A stretch of 64,000 nt of DNA, from the NCBI GenBank assembly GCA_963701435.1, contig CAVPAL010000006.1, positions 124,001-188,000 of the forward strand, read 5' to 3'. This document shows, in pieces, positions 17,837-26,748 of this stretch. The position numbers and the translations under genes were made by a program. Source of the DNA: JAACFF01 sp963701435. GTDB lineage: Bacteria; Chloroflexota; Anaerolineae; Promineifilales; Promineifilaceae. The notes under the pieces are model-generated. The model was not told the origin of the DNA and did no database searches. It saw nothing but the letters and a program-made list of their open reading frames with translations. Position 1 is the stretch's first letter; each line of letters begins with the position of its first letter.

Positions 17837-19501
17837 ATGGCTATCAAACGTAAAGCAGCAGTTTTTGGCCTGGACGGCGTCACATTTGACCTGATTCAAC
17901 CGTGGCTGGATGAAGGGCGTTTACCCAATCTGGCCCGGTTGTTACATGAAGGCGCTAACGGCCGTTTACGCTCAACTATTCCCCCTGTCTCCGCCTCCGC
18001 CTGGGCCTCCTTTGCCACCGGAACCAACCCGGGCCAGCATGGGCTGGTGGACTTTACCTTTCCCGCGCCGGACGGTTACGAGATTCAAATCACAAACGGC
18101 CGTACCCGCGCCGTGCCCGCATTATGGGATCTGGTCGGCGCCATGGGCGGCGCCAGCGGCGTAATCAGCATGCCCATGACCTACCCGCCCCAGCCGCTGG
18201 ATGGTTTTATGCTCTGCTCTTTTCTGACGCCCAGCGCCGAGAGCCAATACACCTATCCGCCGGCGCTGCAAAATGAGTTAAACCAGGCCATAGGCCCGTT
18301 TCCGCTGCACATGTCGGAAAAAGGACGCGGTAAAAACCCGGAGTTGTTTGTGCGCGCTGTCAAACAAATGGAAATTGAGCGCGCCAAAACCGTGCGCTAT
18401 TTACTGCAAAACAAACCCTGGGATTTGTTTATGTATGTGTTTGAGACCACCGACAATTTGCAGCATGAGGTGTGGCATTTGTTAGACAAAACCCACCCGC
18501 TGTATGACGCCGAAACGGCCGCCGCCGTCGTGCCGGAAATCCTCGACTACTATACCACCGTGGACGGCCTGCTGGGCGAAATGTTGGAACTCGTTCCCGA
18601 TGATGCGCTGGTCGTCATTCTTTCAGATCATGGCTTTGGCCCCTTCCACAAATTTTTCCACATCAACAATTGGCTGGCGGCCAACGGCTGGCTAAAGTTT
18701 AAGCGCGCGCCGCTCAGTTTGCTCAAGCGCGCCGCCTTCAAAGCCGGTCTCACCCCGATCAACGCCTTAAAATGGGTCAACCGCCTGCGCCTGAGCGGCA
18801 TGCGCAAAAATGTCAAACGCGGGCGCGGCGGCAAAATGCTGCGCCGGCTCTTCCTTTCATTTAACGACGTTGATTGGGCGCGCACCAGGGCCTTTTCGGT
18901 GGGTAACTTTGGGCAGGTCTATTTGAACGTGGCCGGGAAACGGCCGTTCGGCCCCGTCACGCCCGATGAATACGACAAGCTGCGGGACGCAATCAGCGCC
19001 GCTGCCCAGGCATACCGCGATCCCCGGGACGGGAGCCAGGTTGTCCCAGTTGTCTACAAGCGCGAAACGATCTTCCACGGCGTCAGCGCAGACAAACTGC
19101 CCGACCTGGTGCTGCATACTGACCGCGCCAAATATGTTTCCTTTGGCCATGCCGATTTTGGCTCCAACAAAATTATCGAACCGAGCAGCGGACAAACCGG
19201 CCACCATCACATGGTTGGCGTTTTAGGACTGCGCGGCCCCGACGTGCGCGCCGGCCTGACGCTGCCGGAAGCAAGTTTGCTTGATTTAGCCCCTACAATT
19301 CTGCACTACATGGGCCTGCCCGTGCCGGATTATATGGATGGACAGGTTCTCACCCACGCCTTCACCGATAGTTTTAACGCTGAAAACCAGGTTGTTATGC
19401 AGCATATGGATTTAAGCGCTGGCGGCGGCGCTGGCGGCGTCACATCCGCCGAAGAAGCTTTGGTGATGGAAAAATTACGCGACTTAGGTTACGTAGCCTG
19501 A
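17837..19501 (+). CDS. AlkP-superfamily phosphodiesterase, paralogue 1
   Basis: 554 residues, type I phosphodiesterase/nucleotide pyrophosphatase fold. The N-terminal metal site is VFGLDGVTFDL. The nucleophile region PPVSASAWASFATGTNPGQHG has Ser where many relatives have Thr. The second metal site is VVILSDHGFGP, and a downstream HHH (TGHHHM) supplies another ligand. No signal peptide or TM segment is seen, so it is probably cytoplasmic or exported by other means. It resembles the paralogue at 20953 along its whole length. Substrate unknown; glycan or lipid phosphodiesters are plausible given the neighbours. Confidence 0.8.
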   Translation: MAIKRKAAVFGLDGVTFDLIQPWLDEGRLPNLARLLHEGANGRLRSTIPPVSASAWASFATGTNPGQHGLVDFTFPAPDGYEIQITNGRTRAVPALWDLVGAMGGASGVISMPMTYPPQPLDGFMLCSFLTPSAESQYTYPPALQNELNQAIGPFPLHMSEKGRGKNPELFVRAVKQMEIERAKTVRYLLQNKPWDLFMYVFETTDNLQHEVWHLLDKTHPLYDAETAAAVVPEILDYYTTVDGLLGEMLELVPDDALVVILSDHGFGPFHKFFHINNWLAANGWLKFKRAPLSLLKRAAFKAGLTPINALKWVNRLRLSGMRKNVKRGRGGKMLRRLFLSFNDVDWARTRAFSVGNFGQVYLNVAGKRPFGPVTPDEYDKLRDAISAAAQAYRDPRDGSQVVPVVYKRETIFHGVSADKLPDLVLHTDRAKYVSFGHADFGSNKIIEPSSGQTGHHHMVGVLGLRGPDVRAGLTLPEASLLDLAPTILHYMGLPVPDYMDGQVLTHAFTDSFNAENQVVMQHMDLSAGGGAGGVTSAEEALVMEKLRDLGYVA

Positions 19502-19593
19502 CAAAAAATGTCATTGTTGGATTAATTTATCGATATCAAATCCCTCTTCAAGCGGATTTACAAAGCGTACCCCTTCAACAACGACCCCGCTGT

Positions 19594-19733
19594 TAGGTAA
19601 TTCACAAAAACTTTTCGCATAAAAGTCAGCAGAAGTTTTTGAATAAAGATCAGCGGAAGTTTTTGTGAATTCCTCGAGGAAACCACAGCTTGCCAAGGCT
19701 TTTGTTTTTATATAACTTTCTGTGGTTTACCTA
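19594..19733. repeat. Double-hairpin element, copy B (expanded loop)
   Basis: Nearly identical to copy A (7867) but with about 24 extra bases in the left loop, which look like a partial duplication of the loop itself. Ends TAGGTAA/TTACCTA and junction CCTCGAGG are preserved. A minus-strand ORF overlapping it is judged spurious. Confidence 0.85.
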
Positions 19734-19884
19734 AAATCTTCACTAAATACATATTGTATTTGATGCAGATGTGCAATAGCCCAAATTTGAGCATCCCAAT
19801 TTCTCTTCATGAGAATGCGCTTTACATTGGTGCTTTTCCGCCTACGCTTGCCCTGCAAAGTTTCCGCTTCTCAAACCAGCATGT

Positions 19885-19890
19885 TACAAT
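19885..19890 (+). promoter_or_regulatory. -10 box giving a leaderless start for the GT2 gene
   Basis: TACAAT ends seven bases before the ATG at 19898, so the transcript would begin about at the start codon. No ribosome site precedes this ATG. Confidence 0.5.
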
Positions 19891-19897
19891 CCACGCC

Positions 19898-20908
19898 ATG
19901 GAAGGTAAGGATTTAAGTCTGGTTATTCCGGTCTACAATGAAGTAGAAAACCTGCGCGCACTGATGGACGAGATTCGCAGTGCGCTGGATAACCAACCAA
20001 TCGATTATGAAGTAATTTTTATTGATGACGGCAGTTCGGACGGCAGTTTTGCTTTGTTAGAAGAACTGCACACGGAAGACGGCCGTATCCGGGCCATTCG
20101 TTTTCGGCGCAACCACGGGCAAACGGCCGCTTTTGCCGCCGGGTTTGACCATGCCCAGGGACGTTACATTGTCACCCTCGACGCCGACGGCCAGAACGAC
20201 CCGGCCGACATTCTCAAACTCCTGGCCAAAATTAAAGAAGGGGACGCCGATGTCGTCAATGGCTGGCGTCAAAACCGCCAGGACGCCTTGCTAATGCGTA
20301 AAGTACCTTCGCGCATTGCCAACAAGTTAATTGCGACAACCAGCGGCGTGCACCTGCACGATCGCGGCTGCTCCATGCGCATGTTTCGCGCAGAAGTCGT
20401 GGGTGATTTGCACCTGTATGGAGAAATGCATCGCTTTATTCCTGAATTGTGCAGCTTCGCCGGTTATACCTTGACCGAAGTACCGGTCAACCATCGCCCG
20501 CGGATGGCCGGTGAATCAAAATATGGCATTTCGCGCACGTTCCGCGTCATCGTTGACCTGTTTACCATCCTGTTCTTGCGCAAATACAGCGACCGGCCCA
20601 TGCACCTTTTTGGCAATATCGGGTTTCCCATGGCGGCGATTGGTTCATTGATTTTGTTCTCGCTGGGAGTGGCCAAGATTTGGGCCGGCATCAGCGGCGG
20701 ATGGGCTGGATTTCATGCGTATCAGATCGGGGAACGGCCGTTGCTGCTTTTAGGCGTTCTATTTGTCATCCTCGGTGTGCAATTCATCGCTCTTGGCCTG
20801 ATCGCTGAATTAAATGTACGCACCTACTACGAAGCGCAGGGTAAAACCGTCTATTACATTCGCGAAATCATTGGGAGTGAAGGTGTAAAACAGGCAAACC
20901 CTAAGTGA
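19898..20908 (+). CDS. GT2 glycosyltransferase, DPM1/polyprenyl-phosphate type
   Basis: 336 residues from MEGKDLSLVIPVYNE; an earlier ATG at 19754 is rejected because it lacks a ribosome site and the family begins at this motif. The catalytic domain has DDGSSDGS, RNHGQTAAFAAGFDHA and the metal-binding DADGQNDP. The C-terminal third has two transmembrane segments (NIGFPMAAIGSLILFSLGV and LLLLGVLFVILGVQFIALGL). Such enzymes add a sugar from a nucleotide donor to undecaprenyl or dolichyl phosphate at the membrane. It sits between two AlkP-type genes. Confidence 0.85.
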   Translation: MEGKDLSLVIPVYNEVENLRALMDEIRSALDNQPIDYEVIFIDDGSSDGSFALLEELHTEDGRIRAIRFRRNHGQTAAFAAGFDHAQGRYIVTLDADGQNDPADILKLLAKIKEGDADVVNGWRQNRQDALLMRKVPSRIANKLIATTSGVHLHDRGCSMRMFRAEVVGDLHLYGEMHRFIPELCSFAGYTLTEVPVNHRPRMAGESKYGISRTFRVIVDLFTILFLRKYSDRPMHLFGNIGFPMAAIGSLILFSLGVAKIWAGISGGWAGFHAYQIGERPLLLLGVLFVILGVQFIALGLIAELNVRTYYEAQGKTVYYIREIIGSEGVKQANPK

Positions 20909-20952
20909 GTCAGCAAACCAGCAGGCTGAAATGCTGAAGTACTTTATTACTT

Positions 20953-22566
20953 ATGAAACTACTAATCATCGGCTTCGACGGCGCGACTTTTGATCTGATT
21001 CGGCCCTGGGCAGCACAGGGTCACCTGCCCAATTTAGCCGCGCTCATGCAAAACGGCGTACATGGCGATCTGCTTTCCACCCTACCGCCCGTCACCAGCC
21101 CCGCCTGGCCCACCTTCATGACCGGCTGCAATCCCGGCAAACATGGCGTCTTTGACTTCATCCAGCCGCATGGCGACAACTTCACGCTCGTCAACGCCAC
21201 CCGTATTCGCCAACCCACAATCTGGCAGCGGCTTTCCGAAGCGGGTTACCGCGTGGGCGTCATGAATGTGCCCGTCACCTATCCGCCAGGTGAAGTTAAC
21301 GGCTATCTCATATCCGGGCTGCTGAGTCCCAACAAAGAGGAAGCCAGCTATCCGGCCGATTTTATCCGGCGCTACGAACCGGAATTAGGCCCCTATCGCA
21401 TTACCCCCACCATTCAATACAAACCCGGCATTGAGGCTGAATTTATTGCCGACCTCTACGACCTGATTCATACGCGCGGACGCTGGGCGTTGGGCCTGAT
21501 GCAGCGTGAGCCGGTGGATGTGATGATGGTGCATTTTATCGCCATGGACGTGATGAAACACGCGCTTTGGCGTTTCATGGACCACAATCACCCGCGTTAC
21601 GAACCCAGCCCGTTCGAAAACGCCATCCTGGAGGGGTACAAGCTGGTTGACAGCTACATCGGGCAGCTCATGGCGCAGCTTCCGCCGGACGCCCACACGC
21701 TGGTGATGTCGGACCACGGCTTTGGCCCGCTGTTGAACATGGTTAATTTGAACGTCTTTTTTATGCAAAAGGGCTTGATGAAGCTAAAGCGTGACCCGTG
21801 GACGCAGGTAAAAGCGTGGGCTTTCAGGCGCGGCATCACGCCTTCATCGGCGTATAGTTGGATTGTGCGGCTGGGGCTGCAAAATCTGGTGACGCGCGTG
21901 TCAAAAAAGGCGCGCAACGACGTGATTGGTAAGTTTCTGAGCTTTGACAGCGTCGATTGGAGCCGCACGCTGGCTTACAGCATGGGACATGTCGGTCAGG
22001 TTTATCTGAATGTAAGCGGGCGCGATGAACACGGCATTATTGCGCCGGAAAATATGGCGCAGCGGCGCGATGAGGTTGTGGCTGTTTTGCAGGAGCTTGT
22101 GGATAAAAACGGCCGTTCCATCCTCAGCAAAGTTATTACCGGCGCAGAAGCCTATCATGGCCCTTACGCTTTTAAAGGACCTGATCTGCACCTGGTGCTG
22201 GATGATTACAACATGATCGCCTGCCCGCTCTTTGCGACAGAAGGCAGGGTCATGACGCACCAGATTCGGGGCGATTCCGGCTGCCATCGCAGCGAAGGCA
22301 TTTTTCTGGCGCACGGGCCGACGATTAAATCGGGCGAATTGCTGCCGGCTAACAATATTCTTGACCTGGCGCCGACCATTATGCATATGCTCGGACAGGC
22401 GGCGCCGGCGGTGATGGACGGCCGTGTCCTGACCGAAATTTTCACCTCCCCGCAAGAGGTGGTAATCGCAGATGACGAAACCGCTGAATTAGTCACGGAA
22501 CAGGGCTTTAGCGCTGAAGACGCGGACCAGGTCGAAGAACGGCTGCGCGGTCTGGGTTATTTATAA
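20953..22566 (+). CDS. AlkP-superfamily phosphodiesterase, paralogue 2
   Basis: 537 residues, clearly paralogous to 17837-19501. It starts MKLLIIGFDGATFDLIRPWA with the first metal Asp. The nucleophile is Thr in PPVTSPAWPTFMTGCNPGKHG. The second metal site is LVMSDHGFGPLL, followed by SGCHRSEGIFLAHGP. The C-terminus EERLRGLGYL matches the paralogue's MEKLRDLGYVA. The acetyltransferase gene follows without any gap. Confidence 0.8.
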   Translation: MKLLIIGFDGATFDLIRPWAAQGHLPNLAALMQNGVHGDLLSTLPPVTSPAWPTFMTGCNPGKHGVFDFIQPHGDNFTLVNATRIRQPTIWQRLSEAGYRVGVMNVPVTYPPGEVNGYLISGLLSPNKEEASYPADFIRRYEPELGPYRITPTIQYKPGIEAEFIADLYDLIHTRGRWALGLMQREPVDVMMVHFIAMDVMKHALWRFMDHNHPRYEPSPFENAILEGYKLVDSYIGQLMAQLPPDAHTLVMSDHGFGPLLNMVNLNVFFMQKGLMKLKRDPWTQVKAWAFRRGITPSSAYSWIVRLGLQNLVTRVSKKARNDVIGKFLSFDSVDWSRTLAYSMGHVGQVYLNVSGRDEHGIIAPENMAQRRDEVVAVLQELVDKNGRSILSKVITGAEAYHGPYAFKGPDLHLVLDDYNMIACPLFATEGRVMTHQIRGDSGCHRSEGIFLAHGPTIKSGELLPANNILDLAPTIMHMLGQAAPAVMDGRVLTEIFTSPQEVVIADDETAELVTEQGFSAEDADQVEERLRGLGYL

Positions 22567-23064
22567 GTGCTGGAAATTGAGCCAATGCTGCCCACCGATT
22601 GGCCTGCCGTGCGGGCTATTTATCAGGCAGGGATTGAAACGGAGCAGGCAACTTTTGAAACGGCCGTTCCCACCTGGGAAACATTTGACGCCGGTAAACG
22701 CCCCGACTGCCGCCTGGTGGCGCGTCAACAAAATGAAATCGTTGGCTGGGCTGCGCTCAGTTTGGTGAGTAAACGTGCTGTGTACGCCGGCGTTGCCGAA
22801 GTGAGCGTGTATGTCGCCGCGGCTGCGCGCGGCCGCGGCGTGGGCAAAGCGCTGCTGCAAGCATTGGTTGTGGCTTCAGAAACTGCCGGCGTGTGGACTT
22901 TGCAAGCCTCTATTTTCCCCGAAAACAGCGCCAGCATAAAGCTCCACGCCGCCTGCGGCTTTCGTATCATTGGCCGGCGCGAACGTGTGGCCCTACATTA
23001 TGGAATTTGGCGCGATACAGTACTCCTAGAACGCCGCAGTCGCGTTGTAGGTTTCGAGAGATAA
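22567..23064 (+). CDS. GNAT acetyltransferase, phosphinothricin-acetyltransferase-like
   Basis: 165 residues. The GTG at 22567 directly follows the upstream stop; an internal ATG at 22585 is an alternative. The start MLEIEPMLPTDWPAVRAIYQ and TEQATFETAVPTWETFDA fit the Pat/YncA group. Motif A is ARGRGVGKALLQAL, binding acetyl-CoA, and HAACGFRIIGRRERV forms the late fold. Such proteins acetylate small amines, for example methionine sulfoximine or phosphinothricin. It is probably translated with the AlkP gene. Confidence 0.8.
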   Translation: MLEIEPMLPTDWPAVRAIYQAGIETEQATFETAVPTWETFDAGKRPDCRLVARQQNEIVGWAALSLVSKRAVYAGVAEVSVYVAAAARGRGVGKALLQALVVASETAGVWTLQASIFPENSASIKLHAACGFRIIGRRERVALHYGIWRDTVLLERRSRVVGFER

Positions 23065-23154
23065 ATTTTTCCATCCAAATTTGAGTATATAATAAAATAA
23101 AGTAGAATAGGTGTTCTAAAGATCGTGATTAATGGAACTCCAGGAGGTTGTGCA

Positions 23155-24027
23155 ATGCGACCATTTCTCAAATGGGCTGGCGGAAAATATCGCATCGTTG
23201 ATCGAATAAATCAAGTCTTGCCTCCTGGAAAAAGGTTGGTTGAGCCCTTTGTAGGCTCTGGCGCTGTATTTCTTAACACAAATTTTCCAGCCTATTTTCT
23301 TAGCGATTCAAATGCTGACCTGATCAACCTCTTTGTTCGTCTTCAAAATGAAGGCCCCGATTTTATAAAATATTGCAAATCATTTTTCAAACCTGAAAAC
23401 AACGATCCGGCTAAATTTTACAAATTCCGGGATAGATTCAATTCTTCCCAAAACAAACGTGAAAAATCGGCTCTTTTTGTCTACTTAAATCGACATTGTT
23501 TCAATGGATTATGCCGTTACAATTCAAAGGGTGGGTTCAACGTGCCATTTGGTCGCTATAAAAAACCCTATTTCCCTGACGAAGAGATGCTGTTCTTTTA
23601 CGAAAAGTCAAAAACAGCAGCGTTTCGGCAAGCAGATTTCAAAGAAACAATGAGATCCGCTCAAGCAGGTGATGTGGTTTATTGTGACCCTCCTTACGTC
23701 CCTCTCTCCGATACCGCAAATTTTACCAGTTACAGTTCAGGCAAGTTTGGTCTTAATGAGCAAAAAGAGTTGGCAGAGCTGGCAAGGGAATTGGCGCAGC
23801 AAGGCGTCATTGTTGTGATTTCAAACCACAACACAAAATTTACGCGGGCTGTCTATTCCAGTGCGTCTCGCACGGAATATTTTGACGTTCGGAGATTAAT
23901 TAGCTGCAATGGAGATAATCGACAAAAAGCCAGCGAAGTGTTAGTTGTGTTTGACGCAACGGCCGTTCTTGCCAAATCATACCAGCAAAAGAGCAACGAA
24001 AACGGCCGTTACCCCGCCCACAAATGA
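23155..24027 (+). CDS. dam: DNA adenine methylase, Dam/D12 class
   Basis: 290 residues from MRPFLKWAGGKYRIVDRI, fixed by AGGAGGT at 23142-23148. KWAGGKYR binds AdoMet, EPFVGSGAVFLN continues that site, and DPPYVPL is the catalytic motif IV. The D12 class methylates N6 of adenine, with GATC as the usual Dam site. No restriction enzyme gene adjoins, so it looks solitary. The gene is visibly richer in A and T than its neighbours, which suggests transfer. Its 3' end overlaps the convergent DUF92 gene by 51 bases. A TATAAT-like box precedes it at about 23086. Confidence 0.85.
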   Translation: MRPFLKWAGGKYRIVDRINQVLPPGKRLVEPFVGSGAVFLNTNFPAYFLSDSNADLINLFVRLQNEGPDFIKYCKSFFKPENNDPAKFYKFRDRFNSSQNKREKSALFVYLNRHCFNGLCRYNSKGGFNVPFGRYKKPYFPDEEMLFFYEKSKTAAFRQADFKETMRSAQAGDVVYCDPPYVPLSDTANFTSYSSGKFGLNEQKELAELARELAQQGVIVVISNHNTKFTRAVYSSASRTEYFDVRRLISCNGDNRQKASEVLVVFDATAVLAKSYQQKSNENGRYPAHK

Positions 24028-24783
24028 AGCCAGCAAATTGACAATATCGTTATTCATCCACGCCCAGCCGCGCAGCGGCCGCGTTTGTGCGCCGCACTTG
24101 TGCAGCTTGCGCTCCGTATCCTTCTGGCAGGTATCACAATAATAGATTTGCTGCACCGTCGCGCCCAAAAGACTGTCGAACAAGGACCCTACCAGACCGC
24201 CCAGCGCGCCCGCCAGCGCTGTTGACAAAATTCCGGCGTCCGTCAACAGGCCGGCAGTCAGGCCAATAAGTAATCCGCCTAGAAAGGAAACCATCGTGCC
24301 CAGCGGGGAAACGCCGCCCGATGTACCAACCTCGACAGAACGGCCGTTTGTAATCAACCGCGGCGGGCTTTTGCTAAGCGTCCCCAACTCGGTCGCCCAG
24401 GTATCGGCCGTTACCGCGCCCATCACCCCCACAAACATAAAAAACCAGACCTCCGGCGCGACTACCTCCGGCGGCACAACTGCATTCAAAACAGCAACCA
24501 GCGCGCCCAGCCCTCCGTTGGCAAACACCTGTCCCATATCCCGCCGGTGACCCTTATCAAATTTTTCGGCTGCGCTTCTTTTTTGATCCTCTTTAAAGTG
24601 GGACAACAAACTGGAGCTGACAAAAAACACCCCTAACACAACGCCCCACTGCCAGCCGCCCAAACCAAACGTCAGCGTACCGATAATCAGCGCGCCGGCC
24701 GCCCCGGACGTGGAAAGCGAACCGCGCCAATAAGCCAAGACGGCAATTAACACGCTAAAACCAAAAGCAATTAATAGATTCAT
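23977..24783 (-). CDS. DUF92 integral membrane protein
   Basis: 268 residues from MNLLIAFGFSVLIAVLAYWRG; six or more transmembrane segments. GSLSTSGAAGALIIGTLTFG, DTWATELGTLSKSPPRLI and GGVSPLGTMVSFLGG are the conserved blocks of DUF92. The family includes plant VTE6-type phytyl-phosphate kinases and many uncharacterised bacterial proteins, so a prenyl-phosphate role is possible but unproven. It is convergent with dam and overlaps its end. Confidence 0.85.
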   Translation of the reverse strand: MNLLIAFGFSVLIAVLAYWRGSLSTSGAAGALIIGTLTFGLGGWQWGVVLGVFFVSSSLLSHFKEDQKRSAAEKFDKGHRRDMGQVFANGGLGALVAVLNAVVPPEVVAPEVWFFMFVGVMGAVTADTWATELGTLSKSPPRLITNGRSVEVGTSGGVSPLGTMVSFLGGLLIGLTAGLLTDAGILSTALAGALGGLVGSLFDSLLGATVQQIYYCDTCQKDTERKLHKCGAQTRPLRGWAWMNNDIVNLLASFVGGVTAVFVALLLV

Positions 24784-24857
24784 TATTGTAGTCATAAACA
24801 TGCAGCGGAGTTTACCAAATGGGGGGATGGCTGTCAGCTAAAGATACTTGTGAAGTT

Positions 24858-24973
24858 TAGGTAAACCGCAGAAAATTCTTGAAAATATAACGAATTAGAA
24901 ATCTGCGGTTTCCTCAAGAAATTGGCAGATTTTTTATGACCTTTATTTTTGATTACTTCCTGCCAATTACCGA
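24858..24973. repeat. Double-hairpin element, copy D
   Basis: TAGGTAAACCGCAGA pairs with TCTGCGGTTT; junction CCTCAAG; second arm AAATTGGCAG pairs with CTGCCAATT; right end ACCGA. It lies between the DUF92 gene and gdh 1. Confidence 0.75.
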
Positions 24974-25162
24974 AAATAAAATCATCGAAAAACTGGAAGC
25001 GCCGGCTGTCTTCAATCACAATATGACACCCTACATATGTTGAATGTGATCTATGGCACTTGATTTACAGGCGCGCATGCTTCACACTGTAAACGTCTTT
25101 TGCTGCCCGCCTATGGCAACAGATTGACAAATCCCAATTGTACCTTCCCAAAAATCCCACCA

Positions 25163-25222
25163 GTAACAATTCAAACTCTAGGGCGGCTTTCACAGCCCCC
25201 ATTGATCAAACTGAATTGTTAC
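25163..25222 (+). promoter_or_regulatory. Nested inverted repeat in the leader of gdh 1
   Basis: GTAACAATTCA (25163-25173) is matched perfectly by TGAATTGTTAC (25212-25222). Inside the loop a GC-rich stem GGGCGGCT/AGCCCCC can form. The outer repeat ends 26 bases before the start codon and could be an operator or leader hairpin. The second gdh copy has no equivalent. Confidence 0.5.
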
Positions 25223-25247
25223 GCTCATATAAAAACAGGAGATTCAA

Positions 25248-26498
25248 ATGAGCGAAAATCTGAACCCGTTTGCCATCGCGCAAGCCCAATTAGATGAAGC
25301 CGCGGCCGTGCTGCAGCTCGACCCGGCCATGCATACTTTTTTACGCCAACCGATGCGAGAAATTCATTTTACCATTCCGGTACGCATGGATGACGGCAGC
25401 GTGCGTGTTTTCAATGGTTTTCGCGTGCAGTATAACGATGCACGCGGACCCGCAAAAGGGGGCATTCGCTTCCATTGGGAAGAAACCATTGATACGGTGC
25501 GCGCTCTGGCAGCCTGGATGACGTGGAAAACGGCCGTTGTCGATATCCCCCTCGGCGGCGCCAAAGGAGGCGTCATTTGTGACCCGCGTGAACTCACTCC
25601 CTCCGAACTGGAGCGGCTCTGCCGTGGTTACATGCGCAAACTGGCGCGCAACGTTGGCCTGACGCAAGACGTGCCCGCGCCTGATGTGTACACCAACCCC
25701 CAAATCATGGCCTGGATGATGGACGAATACGAAGTGCTGATGAGGCATCACGAACCGGGCGTCATCACCGGCAAACCATTGGAGTTGGGCGGATCAGCCG
25801 GCCGTAATGACGCCACGGCGCGCGGCGGTATCTATACGCTGCGTGAAGCAGCCGATGTATTGGGCATCGATCTGGCCGGCAAAACCGCCGCTATTCAAGG
25901 CTATGGCAATGCCGGCACATTTGCCCATAAGCTGGCCGAAGAGCTGTTGGGCATGAAGGTGATTGCCGTGAGCGACTCACGCGGCGGCATTATTAATCCC
26001 AAAGGTCTGGATTACAAAGAAACCTACGCCTATAAAATGAAAAATGGCGCGCTGAAAGATTATCCCGGCTCGGACGCCATCACCAATGCGGAACTGTTGG
26101 AATTGGATGTGGATGTACTCTTCCCCTCTGCACTGGAAAATGTGATCACCGAGAAAAACGCCGGCAAGATTAAAGCCAAAATCTCCGCTGAGCTGGCCAA
26201 CGGGCCGACAACGCCTGAAGCCGATGAAATCCTCTATGCCAACGGCGTGTATGTGCTGCCCGATTTTCTTTGCAACGCCGGCGGCGTGACGGTCAGTTAC
26301 TTCGAAATGGTGCAAAACGCGTATCAATATTATTGGTCGGAAAAAATGGTTCACGAACGTCTCGACCAAAAAATGACCAAAGCGTATTACGCCGTCCATA
26401 AAATGGCGATTTCTAAAAAGGTCAATAACCGCGTGGCCGCTTATCTGGTTGCGGTTGATCGAGTTGCGCAGGCGGTGCGTTTGCGCGGTTGGGTGTAA
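25248..26498 (+). CDS. gdhA: Glutamate dehydrogenase family, copy 1
   Basis: 416 residues, the length of NAD(P)-dependent Glu/Leu/Phe/Val dehydrogenases. The catalytic region PLGGAKGGVICDPREL contains the active Lys; QDVPAPDVYTNPQIMAWMMD supplies the Asp. A Rossmann motif QGYGNAGTFAH binds the cofactor. The enzyme interconverts glutamate with 2-oxoglutarate and ammonia; leucine-type activity cannot be excluded. AGGAGA precedes the start. A terminator (26544-26575) separates it from the second copy, so the two can be expressed apart. Confidence 0.85.
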   Translation: MSENLNPFAIAQAQLDEAAAVLQLDPAMHTFLRQPMREIHFTIPVRMDDGSVRVFNGFRVQYNDARGPAKGGIRFHWEETIDTVRALAAWMTWKTAVVDIPLGGAKGGVICDPRELTPSELERLCRGYMRKLARNVGLTQDVPAPDVYTNPQIMAWMMDEYEVLMRHHEPGVITGKPLELGGSAGRNDATARGGIYTLREAADVLGIDLAGKTAAIQGYGNAGTFAHKLAEELLGMKVIAVSDSRGGIINPKGLDYKETYAYKMKNGALKDYPGSDAITNAELLELDVDVLFPSALENVITEKNAGKIKAKISAELANGPTTPEADEILYANGVYVLPDFLCNAGGVTVSYFEMVQNAYQYYWSEKMVHERLDQKMTKAYYAVHKMAISKKVNNRVAAYLVAVDRVAQAVRLRGWV

Positions 26499-26543
26499 TA
26501 TTTTGTAAACTGCATCGCGAATCGCCACTTCCGCGTTTTTACC

Positions 26544-26575
26544 AGCCCGTAGGCCGATGTCTACGGGCTTTTTTT
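26544..26575 (+). terminator. Terminator after gdh 1
   Basis: Stem AGCCCGTAG/CTACGGGCT with an 8-base loop followed by seven T residues. Confidence 0.85.
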
Positions 26576-26748
26576 ATGGCAAACCTTCCCGATCATGGGC
26601 AAGACATTAATTCAGAGCTGCTCGAATCGACCTTTATTGAAATCCCTGCGTAAAAACGGTACACTTCTGACGCTTTCCTGTTAAGAACAAACGCCCAAAT
26701 GGGCAGGCAGTTCATTAATAAAACCCACTTTTTGAGGTAAACAATCCC

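Noticed and set aside
19511..19696. Minus-strand 61-aa ORF
   Set aside because: Most of it is the double-hairpin element copy B; the peptide repeats (KTSADLY, KTSADFY) mirror the loop duplication.
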